From CAYJBH01 sp964371365 (GTDB taxonomy: Bacteria > Bacillota > Clostridia > Oscillospirales > Ruminococcaceae): DNA of 64,000 bases. Shown piece after piece: positions 63,979 to 64,000 of the stretch; positions within the stretch are counted from its first letter, which is position 1; each line of letters begins with the position of its first letter. Location: contig CAYJMO010000001.1 of assembly GCA_964371365.1 (NCBI GenBank), positions 1-64,000 of the forward strand, read 5' to 3'. The position numbers and the translations under genes were made by a program. Below the pieces are notes generated by a model. The model was not told the DNA's origin. It was given only the letters and a program-made list of their open reading frames with translations, and did not search any database.

Positions 63979-64000
63979 ATGATTAAAATTTGTAAAATAT
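63979..64000 (+). CDS. Start of an unidentified gene, cut by the window edge
   Basis: An ATG follows GAGG by six bases and reads MIKICKI to the edge. A promoter lies just upstream. Too little is visible to name it. Confidence 0.45.

Noticed and set aside
1..64000. CRISPR arrays, tRNA and rRNA genes, prophage or transposase genes
   Set aside because: I found no direct-repeat arrays, cloverleaf sequences, rRNA-like stretches or recombinase/transposase motifs.

Overview
The window reads as one stretch of a low-to-mid GC, spore-forming Clostridia genome (Bacillota). The best guess for family level is a Ruminococcaceae/Oscillospirales-type organism. This is inferred from a complete spoIIIAA-AH operon followed by asp23-nusB-xseAB-ispA-dxs-tlyA-nadK-recN, plus a YlbF/miaB-mutS-mutL-miaA block and bactofilin. 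Three runs of exactly 10 N (20496, 42461, 46947), two of them out of frame with the genes they interrupt, and a short in-gene deletion in alaS point to a draft or metagenome assembly. Only short AT-rich intergenic spaces separate the genes. I saw no rRNA, tRNA, CRISPR array, transposase or phage gene.

Layout. 1-9.1 kb (minus): yggS (cut by the window edge), an HlyD-like adaptor, miaA, mutL, mutS, a YlbF-family protein with a Cys-rich tail, and miaB. 9.1-18.3 kb (minus): uvrA, uvrB, radC, a small clostridial protein, a TIM-barrel sugar isomerase-like gene, secF and secD, with a near-consensus sigma-A promoter ahead of secD. 18.4-23.9 kb (minus): a compact six-gene operon, FkbH-like HAD/GNAT protein, acyl carrier protein, MaoC-like dehydratase, SDR reductase, GNAT-like protein and class Ic aminotransferase. 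It is the most accessory-looking part of the window. 23.9-28.7 kb (plus): bactofilin, rnhA, a hydantoinase/oxoprolinase-family gene, a PNPOx-like gene and an OGG1-type glycosylase.

28.7-36.4 kb (minus): comF, recD2 with an overlapping small membrane ORF, an M18 aminopeptidase, a coaE-lytic transglycosylase gene fusion, a Sua5-type tsaC and prfA. A plus-strand S1-domain gene follows, then tyrS (minus). 38.8-47.2 kb (minus): recN back to asp23, transcribed from its own promoter. 47.2-52.1 kb (minus): spoIIIA operon for the mother cell-forespore channel. 52.3-54.3 kb (plus): a membrane-anchored SGNH hydrolase with FIVAR-like repeats. 54.3-54.8 kb: a 579-bp spacer rich in inverted repeats. 54.8-62.0 kb (minus): alaS, a HIT protein, a phosphoribosyltransferase, comEC, holA and an RNase M5-like TOPRIM gene. 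62.0-63.6 kb (minus): a secreted, C-terminally anchored protein. A plus-strand gene starts at the right edge.

Most genes are housekeeping: DNA repair (mutSL, uvrAB, radC, recN, recD2, OGG1), tRNA modification and charging, protein export, isoprenoid synthesis and sporulation. The most unexpected signal is not a gene. A 17-bp gapped palindrome, TTGACC-N5-GGTCAA, has its ten-base core conserved exactly at least 22 times between 20.0 and 60.6 kb. It lies mostly inside unrelated coding sequences, in two reading frames, and is absent from the first 19.9 kb. That looks like a DNA-level site (protein binding, chromosome organisation or a highly iterated palindrome) rather than a protein motif.
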